A stretch of 64,000 bases of DNA from Paenibacillus sp. D2_2 (GCF_031199965.1 NZ_CP133605.1:2946501-3010500), one strand, 5' to 3'; shown: positions 29,735 through 39,285, counted from the stretch's first letter. Notes: a model not told the origin generated them from the sequence alone. Numbers and translations: made by a program.

Positions 29735-31088
29735 AATTCAAACTCCGCCAGGAAATCATCCAGTTCATCCTTTGGCTCCCCTACACCTGCCGCTGGCTCA
29801 ACCATCCGTTCTCCAAGCAACTGGCTGAACGAAGCCTCAGGATTCTGATGCAAGGTATGCAGCAAATCCATAAAATCACGCACGATTTCCCGCGGTGTCA
29901 GCAGCTCGTCCGCTCCCATTCTACCAACAGCCATCTCCATAAACTGAATTAATTCCGCATCAGTTAAGTTCGGGGTATAGCTAAAATGCAAACCATGAAT
30001 TTGCCGCAGCTTCTGCAGTAGGATCAAAATTTCTTCATGTGAAAGCATCTCAAGTTTGAGAATTGGACCCGTGTAATTACGGTAACCGGCGCCTGCAAAT
30101 CTTCCTTCCACCAGACGGGAGCGCAGCGCCTCATAGCTGAATAGACCGCGCCGTTCGTCCTCAACAAACTGAGGCGTACCCCCCAGGAAAATACCAAGAT
30201 GCTCCGCTTTGCCCTGCATCGTATCGTTAAACATCGTCAGCAGCTTTTCATAATTGCTCGTGCGAGCGATGCTGTTCGATATTTTATATAAATTGACGCC
30301 CTCATCAATAAACAGCAGCAATCCTTGATAGCCAACCGCCGCCACAAATTCCGACCACAGCTTGATATAGTCGTACCAGTTATCATCATCGATAATGACG
30401 CTCACATCGAGTTCTTTCCGCGCTTCGGTCTTGGTCGGGAACTCGCCGCGAAGCCAGCGCAGAGCTGCCTGCTTCTGCCCATCCTCACCTAGCTTATGCC
30501 CATTCCAATAGGCCGCCAATACGCGTGCAAAATCAAAACCGTGTACCAGGTTCTGCATCTGTGCTGTGACCGTGAAAATCCGCTGCTCCACTGCTTCTGT
30601 TAGTGCTGGATCACCGGGGCGTAAGCCTTCCTCTTCATCGCATCCTGCTGAATGGTAGTAATCCATTTCTGCAGCACGGCCTCCAGCGCTCCACCGTCCG
30701 GACGAGTCCGCGTCGACAAATGCGTCATCAGCTCACGGTAAGTGGCCAAGCCTTGGCCTTTCGTACCAACCAGACGCCGTTCGGGTGACAAATCCGCGTC
30801 AGCCGTCACAAAGTCGCGATCGAGCGCATAATTGCGGATCGTTTGTAGCAGGAAGCTCTTACCGCTGCCATAGCGTCCGGTGATCAGCTTCATGGCTGCC
30901 CCGCCTGCGGCGATATTGTCCATATCGCGTAATATGGCTTCTACCTCAGCCTTTCGGCCCACCGCGATATGTTCCAGGCCGATTCTTGGCACCACGCCTG
31001 CAGTCAACGAATTGACCAACGCCGTTGTCAGCCGCCGCGGGATCTTGATCTGCATTGTCATTGATTCCGTCATTTTTGAATCTGTCAT
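29731..31088 (-). CDS. P-loop ATPase, DUF2791 (BrxC/BrxD-like), second gene of the TerB operon (frameshifted)
   Basis: About 452 aa reconstructed. Walker A GRYGSGKSF (residues 71-79) after a conserved N-terminus PRRLTTALVNSLTAGVVPRIGLEHIAVGR; Walker B GLLLFIDEGVNL; sensor segment FLGGTPQF; arginine-rich YEALRSRL. The frame breaks at 30612-30625: one extra T or C in the coding strand restores AYAPGDPALTEAVEQ or similar. The start at 31088 overlaps the TerB stop by ATGA, and its stop overlaps the helicase start the same way. In BREX type 2, BrxD belongs to this ATPase family beside BrxHI; here PglX, PglZ and methylase genes are absent. Confidence 0.85.
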
Positions 31089-32761
31089 TCCACTCCACCT
31101 CGTCCGTTTCGCCCTAATAATGCAAAATGATCTATATAATCTACAGCGATAGATTCACCGTCCACCACCAAATCTCCGATTGTCTCCATCGCTAGCTCGT
31201 TGATTTCATCGAGTAGCAGCGCAGGCATCATCCCGTATTTCTCGGCAATATCATTTACACTGTCACTTGCCTCTTTCAACGCATATAGAGCTTCAAGATG
31301 TGCCTGCCCAAGCTGTTCGGTAAACAGCAGCCAATCTTCGTCTAAGCTGGACGTATCCCAGACGATATTCGGATTTAGGTCGACCTGGTTTGTGTCATCC
31401 CCTTGGGCCAATTCTGCTTGCTGTACTATCAAATCTGTCTGCAGCAAAGAAACATCTGTAACGCTGTTTAAGCTCAATTCCATGGATTGCGGCGATATTT
31501 CAGCACTTGGTCCTACTTCTAAGCTGTCATTGCCCCAACGTTCCGCTCTCGGTTCTATCTCCTTCACACCGTCCGCCATAGACTCGATAGCTGGTATCCA
31601 TTCTTGCTGTATCTCCTCAACTATCAGTTCATCCTCGACGGTCAACATACTCCGTACTTCTTCACTATCCTTCTGCAGCGTAGCCAGTCGTTCGGGATCA
31701 ATGGAGATTACAGGTCCGGCAGGCTTCGTTGCTTCGGTATATTCTTTCTCCAGGAAACGCTCGATCAGTATCCATGTCTCCTTCATAAGCGATATGCCGC
31801 GCAGCCGACCCTTGAAGTGGTGAAGCTCTCGCAGTTTATTTTCCGTACAGCGGATCAACTGGGTCATGTAATAACGAAGCGGCGGACATTTCCGCAATTG
31901 GTATATACGGAGCGGCAGCGTGCGTCCATATAACTCCGTATCATAAACGGCACTACGGAATAAATAACGCTCTATCGTCTTACCATTTCCTTTGTAGAAG
32001 GTATCGACCAAGTTTTTACCTGTTGTCTTCCGCAAATAGGAATCGACTAGAACTACCACCTTTGGAACATAGGCCTCCATGAGTGCGCGTCCGCCGCTCA
32101 TATAGAACTTACTACGCTGCAAGTCATAATCTGAGAGAGTTAATATTTGCTCCAAACTCAGTTCGGAAGGCTCATTTTCTAAAGTTCTCTTTAATTCCAG
32201 ATCGAACAGCTCTCCGGATTTAGCACTAGAAGACCTCATGACGATATCCATTAAAGGAAGGTTCAGCTTATGCACCAGAACAAAATCACATATCCAATCA
32301 ACCATATAACTATTCATCTTCGGGAACATAGATTGGTAAGCGTCCCATAGCTCTATCAGCAGTTCATATCCCTGCTCCGGCTCCTTCCAGCCAACACCAT
32401 GAATCAGCTCATATAAATAGACAAAAATATAAGAAAGGTCAGTAAAAGGGTGCCGTCCCTGCCGCATCTCGCTTCTCCAGTAAAAAAACCAGCCCTGCTG
32501 TTCTTCGTTCATCTGCTCAAAGGTAGGCCAATAGCTCATAAAAGGTACATAAAGTGACGGCTCCCCTTCTCTTTCTGCCCATTCTTTGGCTTGCTTCACA
32601 AATCTACGTTCTCTCGTAAGCTCTTGCACAGAAAGAGAGGCTCCTTGAACTGGGCGATCCCTCCGCTCAGGGATAGTCATCTCCTGTAACGAGTCGCTCT
32701 GCTCCTTTATTTCACTCATATCTATTTCCGCAAAGTCCAACGATTTGTTATATGGATTCAT
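31085..32761 (-). CDS. TerB_N / TerB_C domain protein, first gene of the operon
   Basis: About 558 aa (565 if the upstream in-frame start at 32782 is used; a weak GGTGAT ribosome site favours 32761). TerB_N region about residues 60-270 (YVPFMSYWPTFEQMNEEQQG, WFFYWRSEMRQG, LSYIFVYLYELIHGVG). A variable acidic linker follows (about 390-480). The TerB_C end is DWLLFTEQLGQAHLEALYAL and INELAMETIGDLVVDGESI. These domains have been linked in comparative genomics to tellurite-type stress and DNA-processing gene sets. No catalytic motif is visible; probably a scaffold or sensor for the ATPase and helicase. Confidence 0.85.
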   Translation of the reverse strand: MNPYNKSLDFAEIDMSEIKEQSDSLQEMTIPERRDRPVQGASLSVQELTRERRFVKQAKEWAEREGEPSLYVPFMSYWPTFEQMNEEQQGWFFYWRSEMRQGRHPFTDLSYIFVYLYELIHGVGWKEPEQGYELLIELWDAYQSMFPKMNSYMVDWICDFVLVHKLNLPLMDIVMRSSSAKSGELFDLELKRTLENEPSELSLEQILTLSDYDLQRSKFYMSGGRALMEAYVPKVVVLVDSYLRKTTGKNLVDTFYKGNGKTIERYLFRSAVYDTELYGRTLPLRIYQLRKCPPLRYYMTQLIRCTENKLRELHHFKGRLRGISLMKETWILIERFLEKEYTEATKPAGPVISIDPERLATLQKDSEEVRSMLTVEDELIVEEIQQEWIPAIESMADGVKEIEPRAERWGNDSLEVGPSAEISPQSMELSLNSVTDVSLLQTDLIVQQAELAQGDDTNQVDLNPNIVWDTSSLDEDWLLFTEQLGQAHLEALYALKEASDSVNDIAEKYGMMPALLLDEINELAMETIGDLVVDGESIAVDYIDHFALLGRNGRGGVE

Positions 32762-32845
32762 GGAACGCACATCACCATTCATACAATAATTTGTTCTAGT
32801 TTCGAAAGTATCTCTTTTATGATCATAACATTATTATCGTCCCAA

Positions 32846-32857
32846 GAACACATGTTC
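32846..32857 (-). promoter_or_regulatory. LexA (SOS) box upstream of the TerB-ATPase-helicase operon
   Basis: Minus-strand GAACATGTGTTC, a full match to the core GAACRNRYGTTY of the Bacillus LexA/DinR box, inside the wider dyad AGAACA-N2-TGTTCT. It lies 85 nt upstream of the likely start and overlaps a possible -35 (GTGTTC, 18-nt spacer, TATGAT). Confidence 0.65.
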
Positions 32858-32925
32858 TATAAATAGAATTAAAATTTTTGAATTGCTCTAATCCTGCCCT
32901 TTAGTTTCGCCCCAATGATAAATTA

Positions 32926-32964
32926 AAGCCCGCCAAAAGTCGTATCGACTTCCAGCAGGCTCAA
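32926..32964 (-). terminator. Terminator of the serine hydrolase gene
   Basis: Minus-strand AGCCTGC...GGCGGGCTT outer stem with perfect inner GAAGTCG-ATA-CGACTTT stem, then TTTAATTT. It isolates the TerB operon from upstream transcription. Confidence 0.75.
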
Positions 32965-32971
32965 CGTTTAT

Positions 32972-34417
32972 TTATTCAGCTGTTCTTCCACGAACGGTAA
33001 TAACCCGATCCAATCCGACATTATATCTCACATTCATAGTGATCGTATCAGCGACAAAATGGACCTCCAGTGTAACACAACTAGGAGTTTCAATCGCTTG
33101 CAGTGTTACTATAAGCTCATCTTGCGATTTCCAAGTAAAGCTGCCAGCTATACGAGTTCCCTTCCCCTCAATAGTTAGCGTTGATTCAGTCAACCAATGC
33201 TCGCGTCCCAAAGTGATGCTATCTTCACATTCCAGCTTCAACGTTAGACGTGCAGAATCTTTATCGAATTCGATCCCCCATTCTTTCAGTGGGAACGGAT
33301 TCTGATCCATCTGAGTTTGATCGATTTCAAATCTTTTTCCATGAACTAGCGATTCCTGAATCGACTCTTTACCCAGCCGCGGAACCTCCAGTTGCAGCTT
33401 GGATAAATATTCGCTTAGCTCTACCGAGCTATCGTCCGTTGCAATCGGCTCAGGCAGGAAACCTGGCAATAGATGATCCCAGACACTGTTCAATATAACC
33501 TGCATATCTCCTGTTCCTGACGTAATCGCCATAACAGCATCCTGTTCCGGCATGACAATACAGAACTGGCCGAAGGCACCGTCTCCGCGATAGATTCCAT
33601 GGCGGCAGCGCCAGAATTGATATCCGTAGCCTTGCGCCCAGTCACTATCACCGCCATCGCCATTGGATATTTGCTTTCTGGTAGCCTCATTGACCCAATC
33701 CTCATCAACAATCCGCACACCGTTCCATAGCCCTTTTTGCAAATACAACTGCCCGAACTTAGCGATATCCTCCGTCTTAATATTAAGCCCGTACCCACCG
33801 GTATTAATCCCACGCGGGCAAACATCCCAAGACGGATTCTCAATGCCAAGTGGCTCAAACAGCCGCGGGGTTAAGTAATCAATCAGACATTGTCCCGAAG
33901 CTTTCTGTAAAATCGCAGACAACATATATGTAGCCCCGGTATTATATAGGAAATGCGTTCCCGGCTCATGCGGCACAGACAGCTTCAGAAAAGCTCTGAC
34001 CCAATTGCCATCCTCTGCTGCAAGCAATGCATCCATCGTATCTTGGTCATGTCCAGTCCCCATCATTAGCAGATGGCGGATTTGCATCGTAGCGAGATGT
34101 TCAGAGATGGTCTCCGGCAGATCTTCCGGGAAATATGAGACAACCGAATCATCCAGCGTCATGATTCCCTCGTGGACAGCCATACCAATTGCCGTCGAAG
34201 TGAAACTTTTACTTAGCGAGAATAGCATATGAGGAAGCTCTGGCGCATAAGGGGCCCACCAGCCTTCCGCCGCCACCTGGCCATGCCGTAACAGCATAAA
34301 ACTATGTAGTTCACTCTGATGCTCTCTCACAGCATCCAGAAAAGCGATGACTTGCTGCGGCAATATTCCCAACTGTTCCGGCGTAGTTCTAGGTAATGAT
34401 CTCTTCGTCATTTGCAT
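32972..34417 (-). CDS. Serine hydrolase, class C beta-lactamase / DD-peptidase fold
   Basis: 481 aa from 34417, which has AGGAG ten nucleotides upstream (an earlier in-frame ATG at 34435 lacks one). Catalytic tetrad SLSK (in MLFSLSKSFTSTAIG), Tyr motif YNTGATYML and a C-terminal HG-type segment in RCRHGIYRGDGAFG. The last 130 residues form a beta-rich domain often found in these proteins. No signal peptide is evident, so it is probably cytoplasmic and more likely an esterase than a true beta-lactamase. Confidence 0.85.
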   Translation of the reverse strand: MQMTKRSLPRTTPEQLGILPQQVIAFLDAVREHQSELHSFMLLRHGQVAAEGWWAPYAPELPHMLFSLSKSFTSTAIGMAVHEGIMTLDDSVVSYFPEDLPETISEHLATMQIRHLLMMGTGHDQDTMDALLAAEDGNWVRAFLKLSVPHEPGTHFLYNTGATYMLSAILQKASGQCLIDYLTPRLFEPLGIENPSWDVCPRGINTGGYGLNIKTEDIAKFGQLYLQKGLWNGVRIVDEDWVNEATRKQISNGDGGDSDWAQGYGYQFWRCRHGIYRGDGAFGQFCIVMPEQDAVMAITSGTGDMQVILNSVWDHLLPGFLPEPIATDDSSVELSEYLSKLQLEVPRLGKESIQESLVHGKRFEIDQTQMDQNPFPLKEWGIEFDKDSARLTLKLECEDSITLGREHWLTESTLTIEGKGTRIAGSFTWKSQDELIVTLQAIETPSCVTLEVHFVADTITMNVRYNVGLDRVITVRGRTAE

Positions 34418-34540
34418 CCGTTCTTCTCTCCTCATGGGTACGATTAGCCTACCCTATCAAATGTATGAACCTTACTAAACGTAGACAATCATTACCATTA
34501 TACTACACTTCCTATCCTGTCATATAACTAATGATACATG

Positions 34541-35563
34541 CTAAGGAACCAGAATCATTCTCCCCACCGCTTCCCGCTGCTCAAATCGACGATGAACCTC
34601 GGCAGCTTCAGCCATTGGATATACACCTTCAATCGGTACCTTTAACAGATCTTGATCGAGCCATTCAAGCAGCAGCTGTTCATATGCTTTCCAATGCTTC
34701 CGATAAGGAAGGCCATTCGTCCGCGTTACAAATAACGAGCCTTTCTCCTGTAATCTCATTAGATCTAGTGGGGGGATAAAACCGCTGGATTGCCCAAAAA
34801 TAATCAAATATCCACCTAATCCCAAACTATCCAGATTCATCTCGAATACATCCTTACCGACCCCATCATAGACGACTCGTACTCCCTCATCACCAGTAAG
34901 CCTACGAATCTCTTTCGCAGCAGCAGTGCTACCCCCAGAATGCTCGGAAAGGACAATCACATGGTCGCAGCCTACCTCACGAACCGCCCGAGCCTTCTTC
35001 TCAGAAGATACAACACCAATCACTCGTCCCCCGCATAGCTTCGCCATTTGTACCAGTAGCATCCCTAGACCACCTCCTGCCGCTTGCACCAAGCACCAGT
35101 CGCAGGCCCGCACAGGATAAGCATGATGTGTAAATGCATATGCCAAGAACCCTTGTGTCAGTACCGCAGCAGCCTGCTCAACACCAAGGCCGGCTGGGAT
35201 TGGCATTAGTCTGGTGCTTGCCGTAATTACATGCGTTGCATACGTCCCGGTTCCTCCAAAACACATGACCCGGTCGCCAACCTTCATCCCCTCTGGGCAT
35301 CCCTGCGCCAAGCCTTCGATAACACCTGCAGCTTGACTACCGATTGTCAGCGGTAATTCCGTTGTCATTCCGCCTTTTTCCTTGTAAAATTTATGGTTGA
35401 CCAGATCTCCCCTACGCATTTGTACATCCAGGAAATTAACCGCGGCCGCTTCGATTCGAACCAATGCTTCTCCGTGCTCGAGTGATCGAAGCTCTACCTC
35501 CTCCCATTTCATTTCTTCAGGTGCGCCATATGAATGAATACGTACTGCTTTAGCCATAACCAT
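34541..35563 (-). CDS. Zinc-less NADPH:quinone oxidoreductase, MDR superfamily
   Basis: 340 aa; ATG at 35563 or 35557, both behind AAAGGAGG. GroES-like N-terminal domain (AAAVNFLDVQMRRGD), then a Rossmann domain with VQAAGGGLGMLLVQMAKLCGG as the NADPH motif; no zinc-binding Cys cluster. Reduces quinones or enones. Divergent from a marR gene; its promoter is flanked by two identical dyads, so it is probably induced by an electrophile sensed by that MarR (inference). Confidence 0.87.
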   Translation of the reverse strand: MVMAKAVRIHSYGAPEEMKWEEVELRSLEHGEALVRIEAAAVNFLDVQMRRGDLVNHKFYKEKGGMTTELPLTIGSQAAGVIEGLAQGCPEGMKVGDRVMCFGGTGTYATHVITASTRLMPIPAGLGVEQAAAVLTQGFLAYAFTHHAYPVRACDWCLVQAAGGGLGMLLVQMAKLCGGRVIGVVSSEKKARAVREVGCDHVIVLSEHSGGSTAAAKEIRRLTGDEGVRVVYDGVGKDVFEMNLDSLGLGGYLIIFGQSSGFIPPLDLMRLQEKGSLFVTRTNGLPYRKHWKAYEQLLLEWLDQDLLKVPIEGVYPMAEAAEVHRRFEQREAVGRMILVP

Positions 35564-35579
35564 TAATGCCTCCTTTTTT

Positions 35580-35638
35580 GTTTCTTGGAAACAATATATG
35601 CGCATCACGGCTTTTTGTCAATATTGTTTCTTGGAAAC
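35580..35638 (-). promoter_or_regulatory. Promoter of the oxidoreductase gene framed by two MarR-type operators
   Basis: Minus-strand TTGACA (35616-35621), 17-nt spacer, TATATT (35593-35598). GTTTCTTGGAAAC occurs at 35580-35592 and again at 35626-35638, directly abutting the -10 and the -35 sides, 46 nt apart. Confidence 0.75.
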
Positions 35639-35709
35639 TTTCATAAAGTTAGATTTCCCTGTATAATATACTGAGCCTATTATCATTCAATCAGGAAAGG
35701 TGCATTGGT

Positions 35710-36246
35710 GTGGAAAAGTCAGATGAACCGTTCTCCTCAAAGGGAATGAAGCAAAAACAATTATCAATTAACCGCATAATGGTGCTTGTAGAACAAATTG
35801 GACAACGCATTCAGCAGGAAGATGATGAAGAACGCAAATGGCTGATTCAGCATTGTCGGGACCCGCTCTTATGCTCTCTTCTTCCGGAGATGACCGTTGC
35901 TGAGCTGCATGTTGTAGATGCCATCGGCAAGCTCGAACCGGTTAACGGGATTACTATCTCCAAGCACTCAGGTATTCCCAAAGGGACCGTTTCAAAAATC
36001 ACTCGAAGACTGATCCATAAGAAATTACTGCAGTCAGAGTCGCTCCTAAACAACAAAAAAGAAATTTTATTCCGGATGACCCCGCTAGGAGAGAAGCTGT
36101 TTATACTGCACCAGCAGCTTCACATCGAGATCGAAAAAGGAGCCACGGCTTTCTTGAACCGATATTCCGAGGAAGAGCTTTCACTCTTAAGCCGTATCCT
36201 TCAGGATACACTTACTACCTCATGGGTCACTCTTGATGAAGAATAA
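35710..36246 (+). CDS. MarR-family transcriptional regulator
   Basis: 178 aa, GTG start at 35710 after AGGAAAGGTG. Longer N-terminus than usual (about 60 residues of charged helix), then the winged helix: LHVVDAIGKLEPVNGITISK, KHSGIPKGTVSKITRRLIHKKLLQ, wing KKEILFRMTPLGEK. Upstream dyads GTTTCTTGGAAAC suggest that it controls itself and the divergent oxidoreductase. The MFS gene 23 nt downstream is probably in its operon. Confidence 0.87.
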   Translation: MEKSDEPFSSKGMKQKQLSINRIMVLVEQIGQRIQQEDDEERKWLIQHCRDPLLCSLLPEMTVAELHVVDAIGKLEPVNGITISKHSGIPKGTVSKITRRLIHKKLLQSESLLNNKKEILFRMTPLGEKLFILHQQLHIEIEKGATAFLNRYSEEELSLLSRILQDTLTTSWVTLDEE

Positions 36247-36269
36247 CAATGGAGGATAACATCTAACGT

Positions 36270-37427
36270 ATGAAATCTGCTTACACCGTAAAATCTTTTA
36301 ATTTTCTCTTCTTTGCCCTGCTGTCCATGTTCATACCATTCTTACCTCTCTATTTCAGTGACCGCGGGCTGAACGAGACACAGATCGGTACCATCATTGG
36401 TATCGGCGGCTTTATTACTCTGATTGCCCAACCATTGTGGGGGATGATCAGTGACCGACTACGTACCATCCGTAAAGTTCTACTGTTGCTTGTGATCTGC
36501 TGTACGATAACGGGCTACTCTCTGTATAGCACTGATAGCTACCCCTTGATCCTGTTATTCGTTATGCTGACTTATTTCTTTCTGATGCCGGTCGATCCTC
36601 TGACCGAAAGTTTGAATTTCCGCGTGGCCGAATCTGAAGGAATCAGCTACGGATCATTACGAACATATGGCGCCTTAGGTTATGCTGTAATGTCCCTCCT
36701 TGCCGGCTTTCTGATGACAGAATACGGTTCGCGTAGTCTGGGTATTACGTTTGCAGTGCTTGGCGTCATTAGCCTGATTGTCGCCTTCTTGATGCCGGAT
36801 GCTCCGGTATCAGGCAAGCCGTTGACGATCAAGAGCCTCAAGAATTTTCTGAGTAACAAGGAGACGCTTCTCTTCCTTATTCTTGTATTTATCAGCTCCA
36901 TTCCGGCTCGGATGAATGACACTTATTTGGGGCTATACATTAAGGACTTAGGTGGAAAACCCAACCTTCTTGGACTGGCATGGTTTCTGGCCGCTGGAAG
37001 CGAAATTCTGGTGTTCTCGTTAAGCTTCTGGTGGCTACGCAAAAATAAGGAACTTGCCATTATTGCCTTTGCCGGGGCGTTTTACTTTATTCGCTTCTTC
37101 ATCTCCGCCTGGATCAAGGATCCGAATTGGCTTGCCTATATCCAGCTTTTGCAGGTATTCACGTTTCCTGTGTTCTACACTGCGGCGATACAATATCTGT
37201 ACAGCATCGTGCCTGTAGAGTGGAGAGCGACTGGTCAGACCGTATTGGCACTACTCTTCTTTGGAGTATCCGGCATTATTGCCTCATTCGCAGGAGGTGC
37301 ACTATACCAAGCTCTTGGCGGTCATGTGATGTACTTGACGATTTCCGTCCTGTCACTAATCGGGACGTTGTTCGGCCTGGTACTCTATCGCAAATATGGA
37401 CGAAATAAATCCACGGAAGGATCCTAA
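36270..37427 (+). CDS. MFS transporter, LacY/HcaT-like (MFS_1_like)
   Basis: 385 aa with twelve predicted helices. N-terminal VKSFNFLFFALLSMFIPFLPLYFSDRGLNETQIG, loop 2-3 motif GMISDRLRTIRK and RTYGALGYAVMS are features of the nucleoside/phenylpropionate-permease branch. GGAGG is 14 nt upstream of the ATG, somewhat far. Downstream partner of the marR gene and closed by a bidirectional terminator; could export or import the MarR ligand. Confidence 0.87.
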   Translation: MKSAYTVKSFNFLFFALLSMFIPFLPLYFSDRGLNETQIGTIIGIGGFITLIAQPLWGMISDRLRTIRKVLLLLVICCTITGYSLYSTDSYPLILLFVMLTYFFLMPVDPLTESLNFRVAESEGISYGSLRTYGALGYAVMSLLAGFLMTEYGSRSLGITFAVLGVISLIVAFLMPDAPVSGKPLTIKSLKNFLSNKETLLFLILVFISSIPARMNDTYLGLYIKDLGGKPNLLGLAWFLAAGSEILVFSLSFWWLRKNKELAIIAFAGAFYFIRFFISAWIKDPNWLAYIQLLQVFTFPVFYTAAIQYLYSIVPVEWRATGQTVLALLFFGVSGIIASFAGGALYQALGGHVMYLTISVLSLIGTLFGLVLYRKYGRNKSTEGS

Positions 37428-37448
37428 GAAGAACATATTTACAAGATC

Positions 37449-37496
37449 AAAAAAGACGGGTACTCCCAAATTATTCGGAGAGTGCCCGTCTTTTTA
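37449..37496. terminator. Bidirectional terminator
   Basis: AAAAAGACGGGTACTC and GAGTGCCCGTCTTTTT form a stem with one mismatch and a 14-nt loop. It ends the MFS gene and, on the other strand, the ABC-2 permease gene. Confidence 0.88.
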
Positions 37497-37511
37497 ATAA
37501 AGTAGTAGAGG

Positions 37512-38564
37512 CTAGAGCTTGCGGTATTTTTTCAAGGCCACAATATTTAGAACAATAAACAGCGCCGCGAATAGCACCAGTACACTTAGATCCACTACAA
37601 TGTCTGCAAATCCTAAGCCTTTGTACATCACACTCTTTAGAGCATCTGCCCCGTAATACAGCGGCATAATTCTAGCGATTACCCGTACCCATGTAGCCAT
37701 ATGCTCAAGCGGGAATATACCGGCAAAGAAGATCTGCGGTATGATGACGAGTGGAATGAACTGCACCATTTGAAACTCTGAGGCGGCGAAGGTAGATAAT
37801 AGAATCCCTAGCGACAACGCCACGAAGGCCAGCAACAGGTTTGTCAACAGCACATACCAGATCGATCCAGCCATATTCATGCCAAGAACTAACGTCGCAT
37901 ATAGAACGACAATCACGGTTTGTAGAAACGCAAAGATGCCATATCCAGCCAAGTACCCGGTAATTACTTCTCCCCTGCGCACTGGCGTAGACATTAATCG
38001 TTCCAAAGTTCCCGTCGTTCGTTCTCGCAGTAATCCAATCCCGGAAATTAAGAATACGAAGAAGAACACAAAGAATCCAATTAGAATCGGACTTAGCGTA
38101 TCAAAAAAGGTCGTATCCGCGCTGCCATATACATACTCAACAGTTAGTTCGGGCTTAGCACTAGGAACTCCACCTTCCTGCTGAACCGCACCGGTAAGAG
38201 CGTCAGCCGCCTGGCCAATCTTCATCTGCAACGCTTTGGACTGCGAAGGATCGCTATTGCCTAGAATTAAATGGAGCTGTCCCTCTTGAATTTCAATGAT
38301 CGCATCAAGCTTATCTTGTATTAACGTATCCCGATTAGCTGTCTCATACGTTACGATATCGAGCCCCTGCTGCTTCAGAACTGAAGCCCATTGCGGAGAG
38401 AAACCGACCACACCTATTTTCGCGTCGGACGCATTGCCGGTGTGATTAAATAAATAATGCATCAGCGACAAGACGAGTAGCGGTGCTAGGAACAACAAAG
38501 CTAACGTTCGCTTGTCACGCAGCAGTTGTTCGCAAATTCTTCTTATGAGCGCCTTGATTCTCAT
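37512..38564 (-). CDS. ABC-2 type transporter permease
   Basis: 350 aa from the ATG at 38564 (GGGGCGG upstream); the longer open frame to 38702 is only the shadow of the ATPase gene. One N-terminal helix (LALLFLAPLLVLSLMHYLF), a large extracytoplasmic domain (residues about 45-170), then five helices with TTGTLERLMSTPVRRGEVITGY, the hallmark of ABC2_membrane_3 exporters. Start lies 50 nt inside the ATPase gene, so translation is coupled. Probable drug or lipid exporter. Confidence 0.9.
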   Translation of the reverse strand: MRIKALIRRICEQLLRDKRTLALLFLAPLLVLSLMHYLFNHTGNASDAKIGVVGFSPQWASVLKQQGLDIVTYETANRDTLIQDKLDAIIEIQEGQLHLILGNSDPSQSKALQMKIGQAADALTGAVQQEGGVPSAKPELTVEYVYGSADTTFFDTLSPILIGFFVFFFVFLISGIGLLRERTTGTLERLMSTPVRRGEVITGYLAGYGIFAFLQTVIVVLYATLVLGMNMAGSIWYVLLTNLLLAFVALSLGILLSTFAASEFQMVQFIPLVIIPQIFFAGIFPLEHMATWVRVIARIMPLYYGADALKSVMYKGLGFADIVVDLSVLVLFAALFIVLNIVALKKYRKL

Positions 38565-39285
38565 ACTGTACCGCCCCTGCCCGCAGAAATACTTCTTCCA
38601 AGCTCGCCACATCATACTGCTGTTTAAGCTGCTCAGGCGTGCCACTGGCCAGTATGGTTCCTTCACGAACCATTGCCAACTGGTCGCACTTATCCGCCTC
38701 ATCCATCACATGTGTCGTCACAATGATGGTCTTATGCTCAGATGTCTTTAGTCTGATGAGCTCCTTCCAGATCGCCTGTCTCAGTTCCGGGTCAATACCA
38801 ACTGTTGGCTCATCTAGAATCAGGACGGAAGGATCATGCAACAATGCTATCGCCAGCGATAGTCTGCGTTTCATCCCGCCAGAATAAACAGCAACTTTCC
38901 TTCCCAAATCATCCGTTAGGCCAACCAGATCGGCTGCATAGGCGATTCGCTGCTTCTGCTCAGCCCTGTTCATCTTGAACATTGAGGCAAAAAATTTCAG
39001 ATTCTCCTCCGCTGTGAGTTCACCATATAAAGCATCCGATTGCGCCATATATCCGATGTGCTGAAGCATCGACAAACTAGGCATTCTCGTCTGCAATACT
39101 TGAACTTCTCCTTCATCCGGCAAATCCATACCAACCATCATTTTGACAAGTGTCGTCTTACCTGCACCAGAAGGGCCGATCAGCCCATAAATTTGCCCCA
39201 TCTCCATTTGAAGATTCACTTTGTTCAGCACGTTCTTCGAGCCGAAGCTCTTACTAACTTGCTGCACTTTGACGGTAGCTTCCAT
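38515..39285 (-). CDS. ABC transporter ATP-binding protein (ABC-2 exporter)
   Basis: 256 aa. Walker A GPSGAGKTT, Q-loop YMAQSDALYGELTAEENL, signature YSGGMKRRLSLAIALLHDP, Walker B VLILDEPTVGIDP, H-loop TTHVMDEA. Partner of the overlapping permease gene. A tetR gene starts divergently 158 nt away and is the obvious local regulator. Confidence 0.92.
   Translation of the reverse strand: MEATVKVQQVSKSFGSKNVLNKVNLQMEMGQIYGLIGPSGAGKTTLVKMMVGMDLPDEGEVQVLQTRMPSLSMLQHIGYMAQSDALYGELTAEENLKFFASMFKMNRAEQKQRIAYAADLVGLTDDLGRKVAVYSGGMKRRLSLAIALLHDPSVLILDEPTVGIDPELRQAIWKELIRLKTSEHKTIIVTTHVMDEADKCDQLAMVREGTILASGTPEQLKQQYDVASLEEVFLRAGAVQYENQGAHKKNLRTTAA

Noticed and set aside
31200-31823. Long serine-rich plus-strand frame opposite the TerB gene
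   Set aside because: Low-complexity antisense shadow of the TerB coding sequence, with no ribosome site; codon pattern follows the minus-strand gene.
27505-32782. A complete BREX phage-defence system
   Set aside because: Only the ATPase- and helicase-type components resemble BREX. No PglX/BrxX methylase, PglZ, PglW or Lon-like gene is present, and a TerB-domain protein is the third member.
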